Shown here: one piece after another, positions 1 through 9,298 of the stretch
Layout: the number at the start of each line of letters is the position of its first letter
Position numbering within the stretch: position 1 is the stretch's first letter
Assembly (NCBI GenBank): GCA_036788295.1
Contig: DAIQNR010000026.1
Span: forward strand, 1 to 64,000
Reading direction: 5' to 3'
Source: JAHQVK01 sp036788295
GTDB lineage: Bacteria > Myxococcota > Kuafuiibacteriia > Kuafuiibacteriales > Kuafuiibacteriaceae
DNA length: 64,000 nucleotides
The notes under the pieces: generated by a model
The model's database searches: none
What the model was told of the DNA's origin: nothing
What the model saw: only the letters and a program-made list of their open reading frames with translations
Program-made: the position numbers and the translations under genes

Positions 1-1
1 C

Positions 2-1711
2 GAGGCCACCCCGGGCCCCGAGCTCGGCGAAAACAGCTACTGGCTGTTCGTCGAAGTGAACCCGGAGCGAACCTTCACGGAGGTGGACTTCGACAACAAC
101 CTGATCCGCTCCGAGACCCGGATCCGTCTGCTTCCCCCGCGGCCCGACCTTCGGGTCGACCGCGTAGACTTCAGCCCCCGCCGAGTCACGGCCGGACAGA
201 CCGTCGAATTGGAAGTGACCGTGCGCAATGCAGGCTCTCTGCCCGCCACCGCCGTGCCCGTCGCGTTCCTCCTGTCCACCAACCCGGTCATCACCCCGAC
301 CGACCGGGAGCTGCGCCGACAGAACGTGAGCCTCGTCCCCGGCCAGAGTCGGACCCTCAGCCAGACCGTCACCATCCCCGAGGCCACGAACTCTGGCACC
401 TACCATGTAGGCGCGTTCATCGACCCGGAGGCCACCGTAGCCGAGGTATCGAAGGCCAACAACGGCCTCGCCGGCTTCAACACGCTCGAGGTGCTCGGCG
501 GCAGCGTCGGCGTGCTCACCCGAGTGCTCCCCGAAGCCCGCCTCGGGGAGACGTACGTCGCCCTGCTGGTGGGCGCCGGGGGAAGTGGCGCGTATCGATG
601 GGAGATCACCCAAGGAATGCTCCCTCGAGGGCTCGGCATCGTCGCGGCCACCGGGGAGTTCTTCGGGCGACCGAGCGAGCTCGGGTGCGAGGCCATCACG
701 GTGCGAATGACCGACCAGGAGGACGAGACCGAGACGGCGACCCAGCCCCTCGAGCTGTGCGTGTCCGAGCGAAGCCAGCCGCTCACCATCGTCACCCGCC
801 AGGTCCCAGAGGCGGTCGCCGGCCGCGAGTACGGCTTTCAGCTCGTCGCCACCGGCGGAGCCGAGGCAGGCGAGCGAACCTGGACCGCAGAGGGCCTCCC
901 CACCGGCCTCAACATGACCCCCGGCGGCCTGCTCTTCGGCGCGCCCGACGAGGCGAGCAGCGGCTCCTTCACCGCTGAGGTGGGTGATGGCGACGGCACC
1001 GCCACCCGCGAGCTGGAGTTCCGAATTCTGCCCGAAGGGGCGCTGCAGATTCGGCTTCGGCCCCTTCCCCTGGCCCGGGTGGGCGAGCGCTTTCAGCACC
1101 AGTTCGAGGTCGCAGGCGGCCTCGAGCCCATCACCTGGGACACCAACCTGGGCCGCCTGCGCGAGCTCGGCCTCGACCTGTCCGCCGACGGCGTCCTCTC
1201 CGGCGTGCCCACCCAGGTTGGCCGATTCCGCATCGCCATCGCCGCGACCGACGCCGGCCCGGCCGGACGGGAAGCCACGGACGAGAAGACGTTCGACCTC
1301 ATCATCGGGGACGACGAGCGGCTGCAGTTCCTCACCGAGACCCTGCCCGCCGCGACCATCGACCAGGGCTTCGACCGTGCGATCGCCGCGGTGGGCGGCC
1401 TGCCCCCGTATACGTGGTCGCTCCTGAGCGGGCGCCTCCCTGAGGGTCTTTCGGGAGCCGAGAACCCGGCCACCTCCGAGTACCGGATCGTCGGCACCCC
1501 GACCCGAGTCGAGACCCAGAACCTCCTGTTCGAGGTCCGAGACCGAGAGGGCCGGGTCACCGAGCGGGCGTTCGTTCTCGATGTGGTCGAGGCGCCCCCA
1601 GCTCCGATCGTCGATGACGGCGGCTGCGCCAGCACCTCGGGCGCCCAGGCACCGACGTTCCTGCTCGCCGGCGCGCTCCTCTGGTTCGCCCGACGACGGC
1701 GCCGAAGCTAG
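2..1711 (+). CDS. Secreted CARDB/putative-Ig repeat protein with MYXO-CTERM-like tail (5' truncated)
   Basis: The reading frame is open from base 2, so the true start lies upstream of the window. The visible part opens with the end of one CARDB-type beta-sandwich (its YWLFVEVN strand) and a second CARDB unit, an adhesion-type domain. Four Ig-like repeats of the 'putative Ig' (He_PIG) kind follow, each with a Gly-Gly then Y/I-x-W then 'GLP..GL' and 'G.P' pattern, around bases 510-750, 790-1025, 1040-1310 and 1320-1600. The C-terminus reads Gly-Gly-Cys, a Ser/Thr-rich stretch, a hydrophobic helix and a run of Arg, which is the architecture of the myxobacterial MYXO-CTERM sorting tail. I infer an exported, surface-anchored, non-enzymatic protein. 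Ligand unknown. Confidence 0.85.
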   Translation, partial: EATPGPELGENSYWLFVEVNPERTFTEVDFDNNLIRSETRIRLLPPRPDLRVDRVDFSPRRVTAGQTVELEVTVRNAGSLPATAVPVAFLLSTNPVITPTDRELRRQNVSLVPGQSRTLSQTVTIPEATNSGTYHVGAFIDPEATVAEVSKANNGLAGFNTLEVLGGSVGVLTRVLPEARLGETYVALLVGAGGSGAYRWEITQGMLPRGLGIVAATGEFFGRPSELGCEAITVRMTDQEDETETATQPLELCVSERSQPLTIVTRQVPEAVAGREYGFQLVATGGAEAGERTWTAEGLPTGLNMTPGGLLFGAPDEASSGSFTAEVGDGDGTATRELEFRILPEGALQIRLRPLPLARVGERFQHQFEVAGGLEPITWDTNLGRLRELGLDLSADGVLSGVPTQVGRFRIAIAATDAGPAGREATDEKTFDLIIGDDERLQFLTETLPAATIDQGFDRAIAAVGGLPPYTWSLLSGRLPEGLSGAENPATSEYRIVGTPTRVETQNLLFEVRDREGRVTERAFVLDVVEAPPAPIVDDGGCASTSGAQAPTFLLAGALLWFARRRRRS

Positions 1712-1731
1712 AGTCCTACGTTGTTGGCCCT

Positions 1732-1762
1732 CGGCCCCCCGGGCTCAGCGCTCCGGGGGCCG
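1732..1762. terminator. GC hairpin between convergent genes
   Basis: Arms CGGCCCCC (1732-1739) and GGGGGCCG (1755-1762) can pair around a 15-base loop, 20 bases after the stop of the surface protein and spanning the stop codon of the convergent kinase gene. There is no T-run, so a terminator role, possibly serving both strands, is an inference from position only. Confidence 0.35.
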
Positions 1763-4700
1763 GGCCAACCGCACCCGCCGCAAAAGCCGCAGATCGTGGG
1801 CAGCCAGCGCCCGTCGCTCCGCCCGACGGAGCCACGGTCCGTTCGGTTCGAGCCCGGACAAGCCGATGAGCGCGAGCACCTCGAGCTCGGCGCTCTTGTC
1901 CCGCTCGGCCGCCGAGAGCGCCGCTTCCAGGTGCTCCCGGGCGGCCGACCCGCCGACCGCGGCCGCGAGTGCGACCCGGGCAAAACCGGCGCAGGTGGCG
2001 TGCCCGAGCCGCTCCGACTGCGCGAGCGCCGACCGCAGCGTCTCGGTGGCCGATCCGATGTCGCCGAGGGCGAGCTCGAGCAGCCCGATCTCCACCTGCC
2101 ACCGCGCCACCCCGGCCTCGTGACCGGCCTTCTGCGCGAGCGCGAGCGCCCGGCGAAGGCAGCGCTGCGCCCCCTCCCGATCCCCGAGGTCTGCGAGCTG
2201 CCTCCCCAGCTCTCCAGTCCACCGCTCGAGCTCCCATGCGTCGCCTCGGGCCTCGGCCCACTCGATCGCCGCCCGCAGCGACGCCCGAGCTTCGCTCCCG
2301 TTTCCGCGGCGAGACTGTAGGACCCCGATGTGCCCGAGCAGCTCGACGACGGTGCGGTCGTCGCCCCGGCGCCGGGCGAGCGCCATCGCCGCCTCGAGTC
2401 GCTCGAGCGCCGCTCCCGGGTCGGACCGCTCGACCCCGACCACGGCGAGCTTCGCCTCGATCCGCTCGGCGAGCCCCTCGAGCCCGGCCCGATCGGCCAG
2501 CCGCCTCGCCTCCTCGAGGGCGTACGTGGCCGCCGCCCCCTCCCCGAGGCCGAGCCGGGCCCTCCCCTCCAGCTCATGGGCCCGGGCCCCGAGCGCGGCG
2601 GTCGGGTACGGCTTCGGGAGGTCAGCCAGGCACGCGAGGCAGTCGGCGGCCCGCCCGAGCCCAAACAGAGCCGCGGCTCGGCGCACGCCCAGCATGGCGG
2701 AGGCCACCCGCGGGCGACGGGCGTCGGCGGCCAGCGCCGGATCGGCTCGGTCGAGCGCGGACTCGACCTGCCCAAAGTCGAGCAGCAGATCGATCTCGGC
2801 CGAGCGGATCCGAACCCGTCTTGTCCCCCGCGCCGGCGTCCTAGGGGCGGCCTCGAGCAAGCGCTCGGCCTCGCCGAGCCGGCGGGATGCCCCCTCGAGG
2901 TCGCCTCGGCGCTCCGCCTCGGCCGCCGCCAGCTCGAGGTAGCGAACCGCGCGCTCCGGGTGCGGTCCGGCTCGAAAGTGCCGAGAGAGCACGTGCGCCA
3001 TCGCCCGCCGGCGGGAGCGAAAGTCGCGCTCGAGCCGCTCGCCGATCTCTCCGTGGAGCCGTCTTCGGCGCTCCGGGCCGAGGCTCGAGGCGACGGTCTC
3101 GCGAAAGCCCTCGTGCTCGAACCGGTACTGCACCCCCCCTTTGGCCACGTCCTCGACGAGCAGGCCCGCCCGCACCGCCTCGTCGACCGCGTCGAGGAAC
3201 GCCTCCTCGGAGGCCCCCGACACCGCGGCGGCGAGCCGAGCGGGCACGAGGCGACCGAGCAGCGCCACCCTCTCGACGAACGATCGGGTCGGGGCGAGCA
3301 GCGTCCGAAGCCGGACCAAGCCCGCCTCGTCCCCCCGGACCGGCCGAGGCCGGCGAGGCCGATGCAGGCCGACCGCCTCGCCGAGCGCCACCCCGCGAAA
3401 CCACCACTGGCCGTGGCTGCGGTGGAGAACCCCGTCCCGGGTCCACGCCTCGACGGTCTCGCGGACGAGCAGGGGCCGGCCCAGGGTGACCCGGAACAAC
3501 TCGTCGATGATGGCCTCGGGCGGCTGTGCGGCGCCGCTCATCGACTCGAGGAGCTGGCCCACGGACCTGCGGTCGAGCGGGCCGAGGCGGAGCCGCTCGA
3601 TGCGCCCCTTTCGCTCGAGCCGACGCACCAACGCCTCGGCCGCATCGACGCCGTCGGCGAGCGAGCACCGGGTCAGCACTACGAGCAACGGGCACACCGT
3701 CTCCCCTGCAGACCCACCGGGCCGCGGCGCAAACAAGGTGCGGGAGAGATCGCGAAGAAACTCGAGCGTGGCCAGGTCGGCCCACTGCATGTCCTCGAGC
3801 ACGACCACGAGCGGCCGGGCGAGGGCGAGGCGGCCGAGCACCCCGACCATTGCCTTTTTGAGGGCGACCTTTCTCTCGTGGGGCTCCGAAGGCGATGGCG
3901 GGGCCCCGGCGATGGGGGCGAGCTGGGCGAGCTGGGCGCTGACCGGCAGCAGCAGCCCCGCGTCGTCCCCGAGGATGCGCCGCGCGACCGCGGGCGCCGA
4001 CTGATCGAGGATCGAGGCCACTTCGTCGAAGAGCCCCTCGAGCACCCCGAACGCCGGTCCGAGCTCCGAGGTGCACTGCGCCCGCAGCGCCGGGCGGTCG
4101 AGCCCAGCGACGAAGCCGTCGATGAGCCAGGTCTTGCCAATCCCGGTCGGACCCTCGACCAGCACCATGCGGCCAAGGCCGTCCTGCGCCTCCTCCGCCC
4201 ATCTTCGCAGCTGAGAGAGCTCCACCTGCCGCCCCACCGGGCGGGGGTGGAACAAGGCGGGGCTGGTGGTCGGGGCTGGCGCCCCGAGCAGCGCCGCCGC
4301 CTCCGCGGCGGAGGGGACCCGCAGAAGCGGCTCCTTCTCGAGCAGCCGGCGCGCGAGCTCGGCGAGACGGACGTCTACGTTCGGGACGTGGTCCTCGATC
4401 CGGTCGGGCACGGAGTGGACGTGGTGGTGCAGCGCCGCCGCCGGGGGCTCGACCGGAAACGGGTATTTGCCCACCAGCAGCTCATAGATGAGCACCCCGA
4501 CCGCATAGAGATCGGCGCGCCCGTCGAGGTGCTCGCCCCTCACCTGCTCGGGTGACATGTAGGCGAAGGTGCCGAGCAAGCCGTCCTTCGCTTCGGTGCG
4601 GACGACCTGCGCGACCCCGAAGTCCATCAGCTTCACCCGGCCGTCCTCGCCGACCATGATGTTTTCGGGCTTGAGGTCCCGGTGGACGATCATTCGGGCG

Positions 4701-5077
4701 TGAATGTGTCCGAGGGCGCCGAGCAGCTCGCGAACGCAGCGCACCAACTCCCGCTCGCGCACCGGCCCCGCCGGCAGGTGTCCGATGTAGCGGCGGATGT
4801 CCTTTCCGACCACGAACTCCATCGCGATGAACGGGATGTCATCCTCGATCCCGGCGTCGAGGACCTCCACCACGTGCGGGTGCCGAAGCCGGGCCAGCGC
4901 CCGAAACTCCCTCTTGAACCGGAGCAGGCCCTCCTTCGACTCTGCTGCGTGGGGCATGAGGACCTTCAGGGCGACCCGGGCCCCGCTGTCTTCGTCGACC
5001 GCCTCGTAGACGACCCCCATGCCGCCCGCGCCCACCCTCCGCAGCACGCGGTAGCGGCCGATCGCTTCGGGGACCAC
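1745..5077 (-). CDS. PknK-like Ser/Thr protein kinase with AAA ATPase and TPR regions
   Basis: A 1110-residue protein (GTG start). Residues about 8-270 are a Hanks-type kinase with intact motifs: glycine loop GAGGMG (16-21), Lys38, catalytic HRDLKPEN (Asp134, Asn139) and DFG (Asp152). A signalling ATPase follows, with Walker A GPTGIGKT near residues 308-316 and an LVVVLEDMQWADL Walker B. The rest is alpha-helical with many A/L/R-rich tetratricopeptide-like repeats. This kinase, AAA and TPR order is that of the PknK/AfsR-type regulators common in myxobacteria. No transmembrane segment is seen, so it is probably cytoplasmic. It is the last gene of a probable three-gene minus-strand unit. The substrate cannot be told from sequence. 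Confidence 0.9.
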   Translation of the reverse strand: MVPEAIGRYRVLRRVGAGGMGVVYEAVDEDSGARVALKVLMPHAAESKEGLLRFKREFRALARLRHPHVVEVLDAGIEDDIPFIAMEFVVGKDIRRYIGHLPAGPVRERELVRCVRELLGALGHIHARMIVHRDLKPENIMVGEDGRVKLMDFGVAQVVRTEAKDGLLGTFAYMSPEQVRGEHLDGRADLYAVGVLIYELLVGKYPFPVEPPAAALHHHVHSVPDRIEDHVPNVDVRLAELARRLLEKEPLLRVPSAAEAAALLGAPAPTTSPALFHPRPVGRQVELSQLRRWAEEAQDGLGRMVLVEGPTGIGKTWLIDGFVAGLDRPALRAQCTSELGPAFGVLEGLFDEVASILDQSAPAVARRILGDDAGLLLPVSAQLAQLAPIAGAPPSPSEPHERKVALKKAMVGVLGRLALARPLVVVLEDMQWADLATLEFLRDLSRTLFAPRPGGSAGETVCPLLVVLTRCSLADGVDAAEALVRRLERKGRIERLRLGPLDRRSVGQLLESMSGAAQPPEAIIDELFRVTLGRPLLVRETVEAWTRDGVLHRSHGQWWFRGVALGEAVGLHRPRRPRPVRGDEAGLVRLRTLLAPTRSFVERVALLGRLVPARLAAAVSGASEEAFLDAVDEAVRAGLLVEDVAKGGVQYRFEHEGFRETVASSLGPERRRRLHGEIGERLERDFRSRRRAMAHVLSRHFRAGPHPERAVRYLELAAAEAERRGDLEGASRRLGEAERLLEAAPRTPARGTRRVRIRSAEIDLLLDFGQVESALDRADPALAADARRPRVASAMLGVRRAAALFGLGRAADCLACLADLPKPYPTAALGARAHELEGRARLGLGEGAAATYALEEARRLADRAGLEGLAERIEAKLAVVGVERSDPGAALERLEAAMALARRRGDDRTVVELLGHIGVLQSRRGNGSEARASLRAAIEWAEARGDAWELERWTGELGRQLADLGDREGAQRCLRRALALAQKAGHEAGVARWQVEIGLLELALGDIGSATETLRSALAQSERLGHATCAGFARVALAAAVGGSAAREHLEAALSAAERDKSAELEVLALIGLSGLEPNGPWLRRAERRALAAHDLRLLRRVRLARPPER

Positions 5078-5094
5078 CGGGCTCTTTCTGCGCC

Positions 5095-5433
5095 CTAATC
5101 CTTGTCCGGGACCGGGGCGCGCAGCCGGTCCAGGATTTTGGCGCGGGACGTCTCTCGAACCCGCTCCGCTTCTTCCTCCTGCTCGAGCTCCGCCTCCAGC
5201 TCGGCGAGGCGGCCCGCCTTCTCGAAGGCGGCCACCTCGATCGCCCGGAGGCGGGCCCGAAGCGCCTCCGGGAGACCGTCGTCTTTTTGAGGGAGAGCGG
5301 CCTCGTCGGGCACGGTCAGGCCCTGCCGGGACCGAATCACCCGGTCCTCGAGGGGGTCTAGACCAGCCGAGCCTGGCCCCTCCACTTGGGTGGTCGCCGC
5401 TCGTGGCGCCCGCTTGGGCTTGCGCTCGGGCAT
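5095..5433 (-). CDS. Small charged coiled-coil protein
   Basis: A 112-residue hypothetical protein with a basic Pro/Arg/Lys N-terminus and an acidic, Glu-rich helical second half (EAELEQEEEAERVRE) with heptad-like spacing, so a coiled coil is likely. It ends 17 bases before the PknK-like kinase and starts 45 bases after the membrane-anchored gene upstream, so all three are probably one transcript. I recognise no family. A partner or adaptor for the kinase is only a guess from position. Confidence 0.65.
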   Translation of the reverse strand: MPERKPKRAPRAATTQVEGPGSAGLDPLEDRVIRSRQGLTVPDEAALPQKDDGLPEALRARLRAIEVAAFEKAGRLAELEAELEQEEEAERVRETSRAKILDRLRAPVPDKD

Positions 5434-5478
5434 CTGCGGAGGAGCGTAGCCAGCCCCTGGCAGCAGGTCAATTTCGGG

Positions 5479-6456
5479 TCATCGGGGTCGACCCGCGTCC
5501 ACCGACGCGGGGTCGATCGCCTCGAGCTCACCCGGCGCGGCCTCGACCTCGTCGGCCATCCACTGCTCGCCTTCCCCGAGCTGCCAGTCCCGGGGCACCG
5601 GCATCTTCTCCCACACGAGCTCGCTCCTCCCCTCGGCGCCGCCTTTGCGCACGATGTAGTCGTATCGGAAGTCCATCACCTTGGCCTCCCTGGGGATCTG
5701 CGGCAGCAGGAGGGTCCCGATGGCGACGTGGCTCGGGAACTGGGGGATGGTGCGGCCCGGGTCGGGGTCCATCACCGCCGGCGTGGCGTCGCCGGAGGCC
5801 CGGCCGAGCAGCCGCAGGACCGGAGCGTCGGGGTCGAGTCCCTCCCGCCGCCGCTTCCGTTTGGTCTTCGCGTCGGGCTCCTCCTCGACGAAGTACTCGA
5901 GCTCGAGCTGACCGAAGGCGATGCGGGTGTTGGGCTCGATCCCCCACAAGAAGAACCGAGCCTCGAGGCGAGGGTTGCCTGAGGAGTCTCGGACCCGGCG
6001 CACCTCGTAGATGTCGAGGCGGGTGTCGGCCTTTCCGACCTGGCTCAGCACCGGCCTCCACTTTTTGCCTACGAGGACGTCGTGGGCGGACCGGACCAGC
6101 TCGTAGCGCTCCATCATGCCCCGGTGGCGCTCCTCGGTGATCTCGCGCTCGGAGAGGCGCTCGTCCATGTCCTTCTTGACCTCTTCGAGGTCGAACCACT
6201 CCGGTCGCTCGGCGTAGACGACCTTCTTCAGCTCGTCTTCGTACGCACCGACCGCCTGCTTGATCGCGCCTTGGTACCTCTCCACGTCCGGCTCGACCGC
6301 GGCGGCGCGCGCCCGCTCTGCGAAGCTCCTGCGAGCGTTGCTGAGCTTCTTTGCGATGCTCTCCTTCGCCTCCTGCTCGGCCTTCACGTTGTACAGGTAC
6401 GCCCCCCCGCCGATGACGATGGCAAGGATGACGAAGACGCTGAAGTACCGCTGCAT
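5479..6456 (-). CDS. Membrane-anchored hypothetical protein
   Basis: A 325-residue protein when started at the ATG at 6456, which places a single hydrophobic helix (about residues 4-22) at the N-terminus. A start 12 codons further up is open but adds only a basic extension. A charged helical region follows, then a soluble domain of mixed beta strands with a basic KTKRKRRREG patch. The layout suggests a single-pass inner-membrane protein with most of its chain in the periplasm. No catalytic motif or family is recognised. It heads the probable unit with the coiled-coil protein and the PknK-like kinase. Confidence 0.7.
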   Translation of the reverse strand: MQRYFSVFVILAIVIGGGAYLYNVKAEQEAKESIAKKLSNARRSFAERARAAAVEPDVERYQGAIKQAVGAYEDELKKVVYAERPEWFDLEEVKKDMDERLSEREITEERHRGMMERYELVRSAHDVLVGKKWRPVLSQVGKADTRLDIYEVRRVRDSSGNPRLEARFFLWGIEPNTRIAFGQLELEYFVEEEPDAKTKRKRRREGLDPDAPVLRLLGRASGDATPAVMDPDPGRTIPQFPSHVAIGTLLLPQIPREAKVMDFRYDYIVRKGGAEGRSELVWEKMPVPRDWQLGEGEQWMADEVEAAPGELEAIDPASVDAGRPR

Positions 6457-6501
6457 GGCCCGGTGCCTAGTACGTCTGGGCCCGACCGGCAATCGGAGCG
6501 G

Positions 6502-7176
6502 TCACCGCGGGCACAAGGGCAGGAACAGGTCGAGCGGCCACCGGGAGAACACCCGCTCGGCGGAGCTCGCTGGCCAGCGCCCCGAGGCATACCTCCAGGC
6601 CCGCAGCCCGGCCGACAGCGCCCCCTCGACGTCGGCGTCCTCCCGGTCCCCGACGTGCACGATGTCCCCTGGCGGCAGCCCGAGCGCTTCGGCGACCCGG
6701 TGAAAACCAGCCGGATGGGGCTTCAGGGCTCCGAGCGCCTCCGCGCCGACGTGCACCGCCCAGGGAAGGTCGGAAAGACCGAGAAACCGCAGCTTCGGGG
6801 CCGGATCGAAGTCCGATAGGGTCGCGAGCGCGAGGCCGCGGGCGTGGGCGAGCTCGACCGCAGCCCGAAGCCCCGGATGGGGCCGCATGCCCCGGGTGAG
6901 GGCCTCGGGCAGGCGGGCCCGGAGCCTCCGGATCCGGCGCAGCGCCTCGGCGGACGTCAGCCCGAAGGAGGGCGCGACCAGCTCGGCCTCGCGCCGCTCG
7001 AGCGCCGCGCGATCCAGAAGCGGCGGCTCGTGGCGGATCCGCTCCCGAGCGGCCACCAGGGCCACGACGAGCCCCCGGTCCTTGCGAAGGCGCCAAGCGA
7101 CGTGGATCCGGCGCACCCGGTACAAGGTCCCGTCCACGTCGAACGAGAGCCCCCGGGCTGGCGAGACCGTCGTCAC
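6502..7176 (-). CDS. HAD-superfamily hydrolase of the nucleoside-salvage operon
   Basis: A 224-residue HAD phosphatase. Motif I is FDVDGT near residues 12-17 (nucleophile and general acid Asp), motif II the Ser of LSDFD, motif III the Lys of LKPHPAGF and motif IV VGDREDAD. A helical cap lies between motifs I and II. The GTG start overlaps the stop of the purine nucleoside phosphorylase gene as GTGA, which fixes the start and implies translational coupling. The frame is open far upstream, but only as a shadow of the phosphorylase gene. By context it may dephosphorylate a nucleotide or sugar phosphate of the salvage pathway. The family is certain, the substrate is inference. Confidence 0.85.
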   Translation of the reverse strand: MTTVSPARGLSFDVDGTLYRVRRIHVAWRLRKDRGLVVALVAARERIRHEPPLLDRAALERREAELVAPSFGLTSAEALRRIRRLRARLPEALTRGMRPHPGLRAAVELAHARGLALATLSDFDPAPKLRFLGLSDLPWAVHVGAEALGALKPHPAGFHRVAEALGLPPGDIVHVGDREDADVEGALSAGLRAWRYASGRWPASSAERVFSRWPLDLFLPLCPR

Positions 7177-7988
7177 CCTGCCCGCTCGACGACGCCGCCC
7201 ACGATCGCTTCGAGGTCGGCTTTGGCCGCCATCGCCGCCTCCTGGACCTCGTCGTGGGACAGCGGCCCGTCCCCGAGCCCCGCGGCCAGGTTGGTGATGC
7301 AGGAGATCCCGAGGACCCGGGCCCCGGCGTGCACCGCGGCGATGACCTCGTGCACCGTGGACATCCCGACCGCATCGGCGCCGAGCATCCGGAGCATTCG
7401 CACCTCCGCCGGGGTCTCGTAGGCCGGCCCGGAAACCCCGGCGTAGACCCCTTCGGTGAGGGCCACTCCGGCCGCTTTTCCCGCCGCCTCCGCGATGGAG
7501 CCGAGCTTTCGGTCGTACGCGGTGCTCATGTCCGGGAAGCGGGGCCCCACCTCCGGATCGTTCGGGCCGGTGAGCGGGCTCGCGCCGGTGAGGTTCAAGT
7601 GGTCGCGAATCAGCATCAGGGTCCCGGGCCGAAACGAGGGGTTCAGCCCGCCGGCGGCATTGGTCACCACGAGGACCGATGGGCCGAGGGCGAGCATCGC
7701 CCGCACCGGCAGCACGACCTCGTCCGGCCGATACCCCTCGTAGCCGTGCACCCGGCCCTGCATCGCCACCACCTGCCGGCCGCGGAGGCGCCCGAACGCG
7801 AGTCGGCCGCCGTGGCCGGCCACGGTCGAGGCAGGAAACCCCGGGATCTCCGCGTAGGGCACGAACCGAGCTTGCTCGAAGGTCTCGGCGAGCCCACCGA
7901 GGCCGGATCCGAGCACGAGCGCGACCTCCGGCCGGGCCTCGGGCACCTCCGCCCGAAGAAAATCGACAGCTGCCGTCCACGTCGTCAT
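7173..7988 (-). CDS. Purine nucleoside phosphorylase
   Basis: A 271-residue enzyme of the trimeric PNP family, which splits purine (deoxy)nucleosides with phosphate into base and (deoxy)ribose-1-phosphate. Visible family signatures are the phosphate-binding LGSGLGGLA near the N-terminus, MQGRVHGYEGY, VTNAAGG and the purine-site segment GPAYETPAEVRMLRMLGADAVGMST (described in parts, positions about 7360-7460). The length is typical. The ATG at 7988 overlaps the thymidine phosphorylase stop as ATGA, and the gene's own stop overlaps the HAD gene, so purine and pyrimidine salvage are made from one message. The Glu/Asn choice at the purine site suggests 6-oxopurine preference, as usual for the trimeric class. 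Confidence 0.93.
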   Translation of the reverse strand: MTTWTAAVDFLRAEVPEARPEVALVLGSGLGGLAETFEQARFVPYAEIPGFPASTVAGHGGRLAFGRLRGRQVVAMQGRVHGYEGYRPDEVVLPVRAMLALGPSVLVVTNAAGGLNPSFRPGTLMLIRDHLNLTGASPLTGPNDPEVGPRFPDMSTAYDRKLGSIAEAAGKAAGVALTEGVYAGVSGPAYETPAEVRMLRMLGADAVGMSTVHEVIAAVHAGARVLGISCITNLAAGLGDGPLSHDEVQEAAMAAKADLEAIVGGVVERAG

Positions 7989-9298
7989 GCGCGCGCCTCC
8001 ACCCGGTCGATCACGAGCGACCGGCGAAACATCGGTCCGGGCCCGATCCGGTGGGCCCGCCGAAGCAGGTCGAGCGCTGGCTCGAGCCCGCGCCCGTCCC
8101 GGTGGGCGAGCCGCACCATCGGCTCTCCGCTCTCCACCCGGTCTCCTGGCCCGACCAGCACTTCGAGCCCCACGCCGAGGTCGATGGGGTCGAGCGCCCG
8201 GGCTCGCCCGGCGCCGAGCAGCATCGCCGCCCGCCCGACCGCCTCGACGTCCACCGCCTCGATCACCCCATCCCGGTCGGCCGCGAGCACCGCGAGGCCA
8301 GGGGCGCAAGGAAGCCGGTCCCGACTCGACAAGGCCCTGGGATCCCCGCCTTGGGCGTGGACCACCGCCTCCAGCTTCTCAAAACCGTAGCCTCCGGTGA
8401 GCGCCGCCTCGAGCCGGGCGCGACCGGCCGCTCGGTCCCGCTCGACGCCGCCGAGGGCCAGCATCTCCGCCCCGAGGTCCAAGGTCAGCGCCCGAACGTC
8501 GTCCGGGCCTGTTCCTCGGAGGACCTCGATCGCCTCCCACGCCTCGTTCGCGTTGCCGACCGCTCGCCCGAGGACCCGGTCCATGTCGGTGAGCAGCGCC
8601 ACGGTGGGCTTTCCCGCCTTCGTCCCGATGCCCACCAGGGCCTCGGCGAGCTGGCGGGCGCTGCTCTCGTCCTTCATGAACGCGCCCGATCCCAGCTTCA
8701 CGTCGAGCACCAAGGCGTCGATCCCGGCGGCGAGCTTCTTCGACATGATGCTGGCCGCGATGAGCGGCACGCTCTCGACCGTCGCGGTCACGTCCCTGAG
8801 CGCGTACAGCCGGCGGTCGGCGGGCGCGAGGCGCTCGGTCGGCCCAGCGAGCGCGAGCTGGTGCCGGGCGACCAGCCGCCGGATCGCCTCCCCGTCGAGG
8901 TCGGTGCGAAACCCCGGGATCGCGGACAGCTTGTCGATCGTGCCCCCGGTGTGGCCGAGCCCCCGGCCGGAGACCATCGGCACCGGCACCCCGCACGCCG
9001 CGACCAGCGGGGCGAGGCACAGCGAGACCTTGTCGCCCACGCCGCCGGTCGAATGCTTGTCCACCTTCGTACCCGGGATGTCGTCGAGCCGAAGGACGTC
9101 CCCGGACCGGAGCATCGCCTCGACGAGGGCGCCGGCTTCGCCGGCCTCCATCCCCCGAAACACGACAGCCATGCAGAAGGCGGCCATCTGCTCGTCCCCG
9201 ACCTCGCCGGTCCCGTAGGCCTCGATGAGCCAGCGCACCTCGCTCGGCTCGAGCGCTTCGCCGTCCCGCTTTCGACGAATGAGATCGACCGCCCGCAC
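7985..9298 (-). CDS. deoA: Thymidine / pyrimidine-nucleoside phosphorylase
   Basis: A 437-residue member of the nucleoside phosphorylase II family (thymidine or pyrimidine-nucleoside phosphorylase). The family hallmark KHSTGGVGDKVSL and the following SGRGLGHTGGTIDKL segment, which bind phosphate and pyrimidine, are intact. The mature-type N-terminus reads RAVDLIRRKRDG, so I place the start at the GTG at 9298. Another GTG at 9322 adds eight residues. The C-terminal alpha/beta domain ends at the operon junction. It is first of a three-gene salvage operon with purine nucleoside phosphorylase and a HAD phosphatase. Thymidine versus broader pyrimidine specificity cannot be decided here. Confidence 0.93.
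   Translation of the reverse strand: MRAVDLIRRKRDGEALEPSEVRWLIEAYGTGEVGDEQMAAFCMAVVFRGMEAGEAGALVEAMLRSGDVLRLDDIPGTKVDKHSTGGVGDKVSLCLAPLVAACGVPVPMVSGRGLGHTGGTIDKLSAIPGFRTDLDGEAIRRLVARHQLALAGPTERLAPADRRLYALRDVTATVESVPLIAASIMSKKLAAGIDALVLDVKLGSGAFMKDESSARQLAEALVGIGTKAGKPTVALLTDMDRVLGRAVGNANEAWEAIEVLRGTGPDDVRALTLDLGAEMLALGGVERDRAAGRARLEAALTGGYGFEKLEAVVHAQGGDPRALSSRDRLPCAPGLAVLAADRDGVIEAVDVEAVGRAAMLLGAGRARALDPIDLGVGLEVLVGPGDRVESGEPMVRLAHRDGRGLEPALDLLRRAHRIGPGPMFRRSLVIDRVEARA

Noticed and set aside
2330..4555. 741-residue open frame on the plus strand
   Set aside because: It lies wholly inside the kinase gene on the other strand. Its composition is the Arg/Glu/Pro/Ala pattern of a high-GC shadow frame, with no domain.
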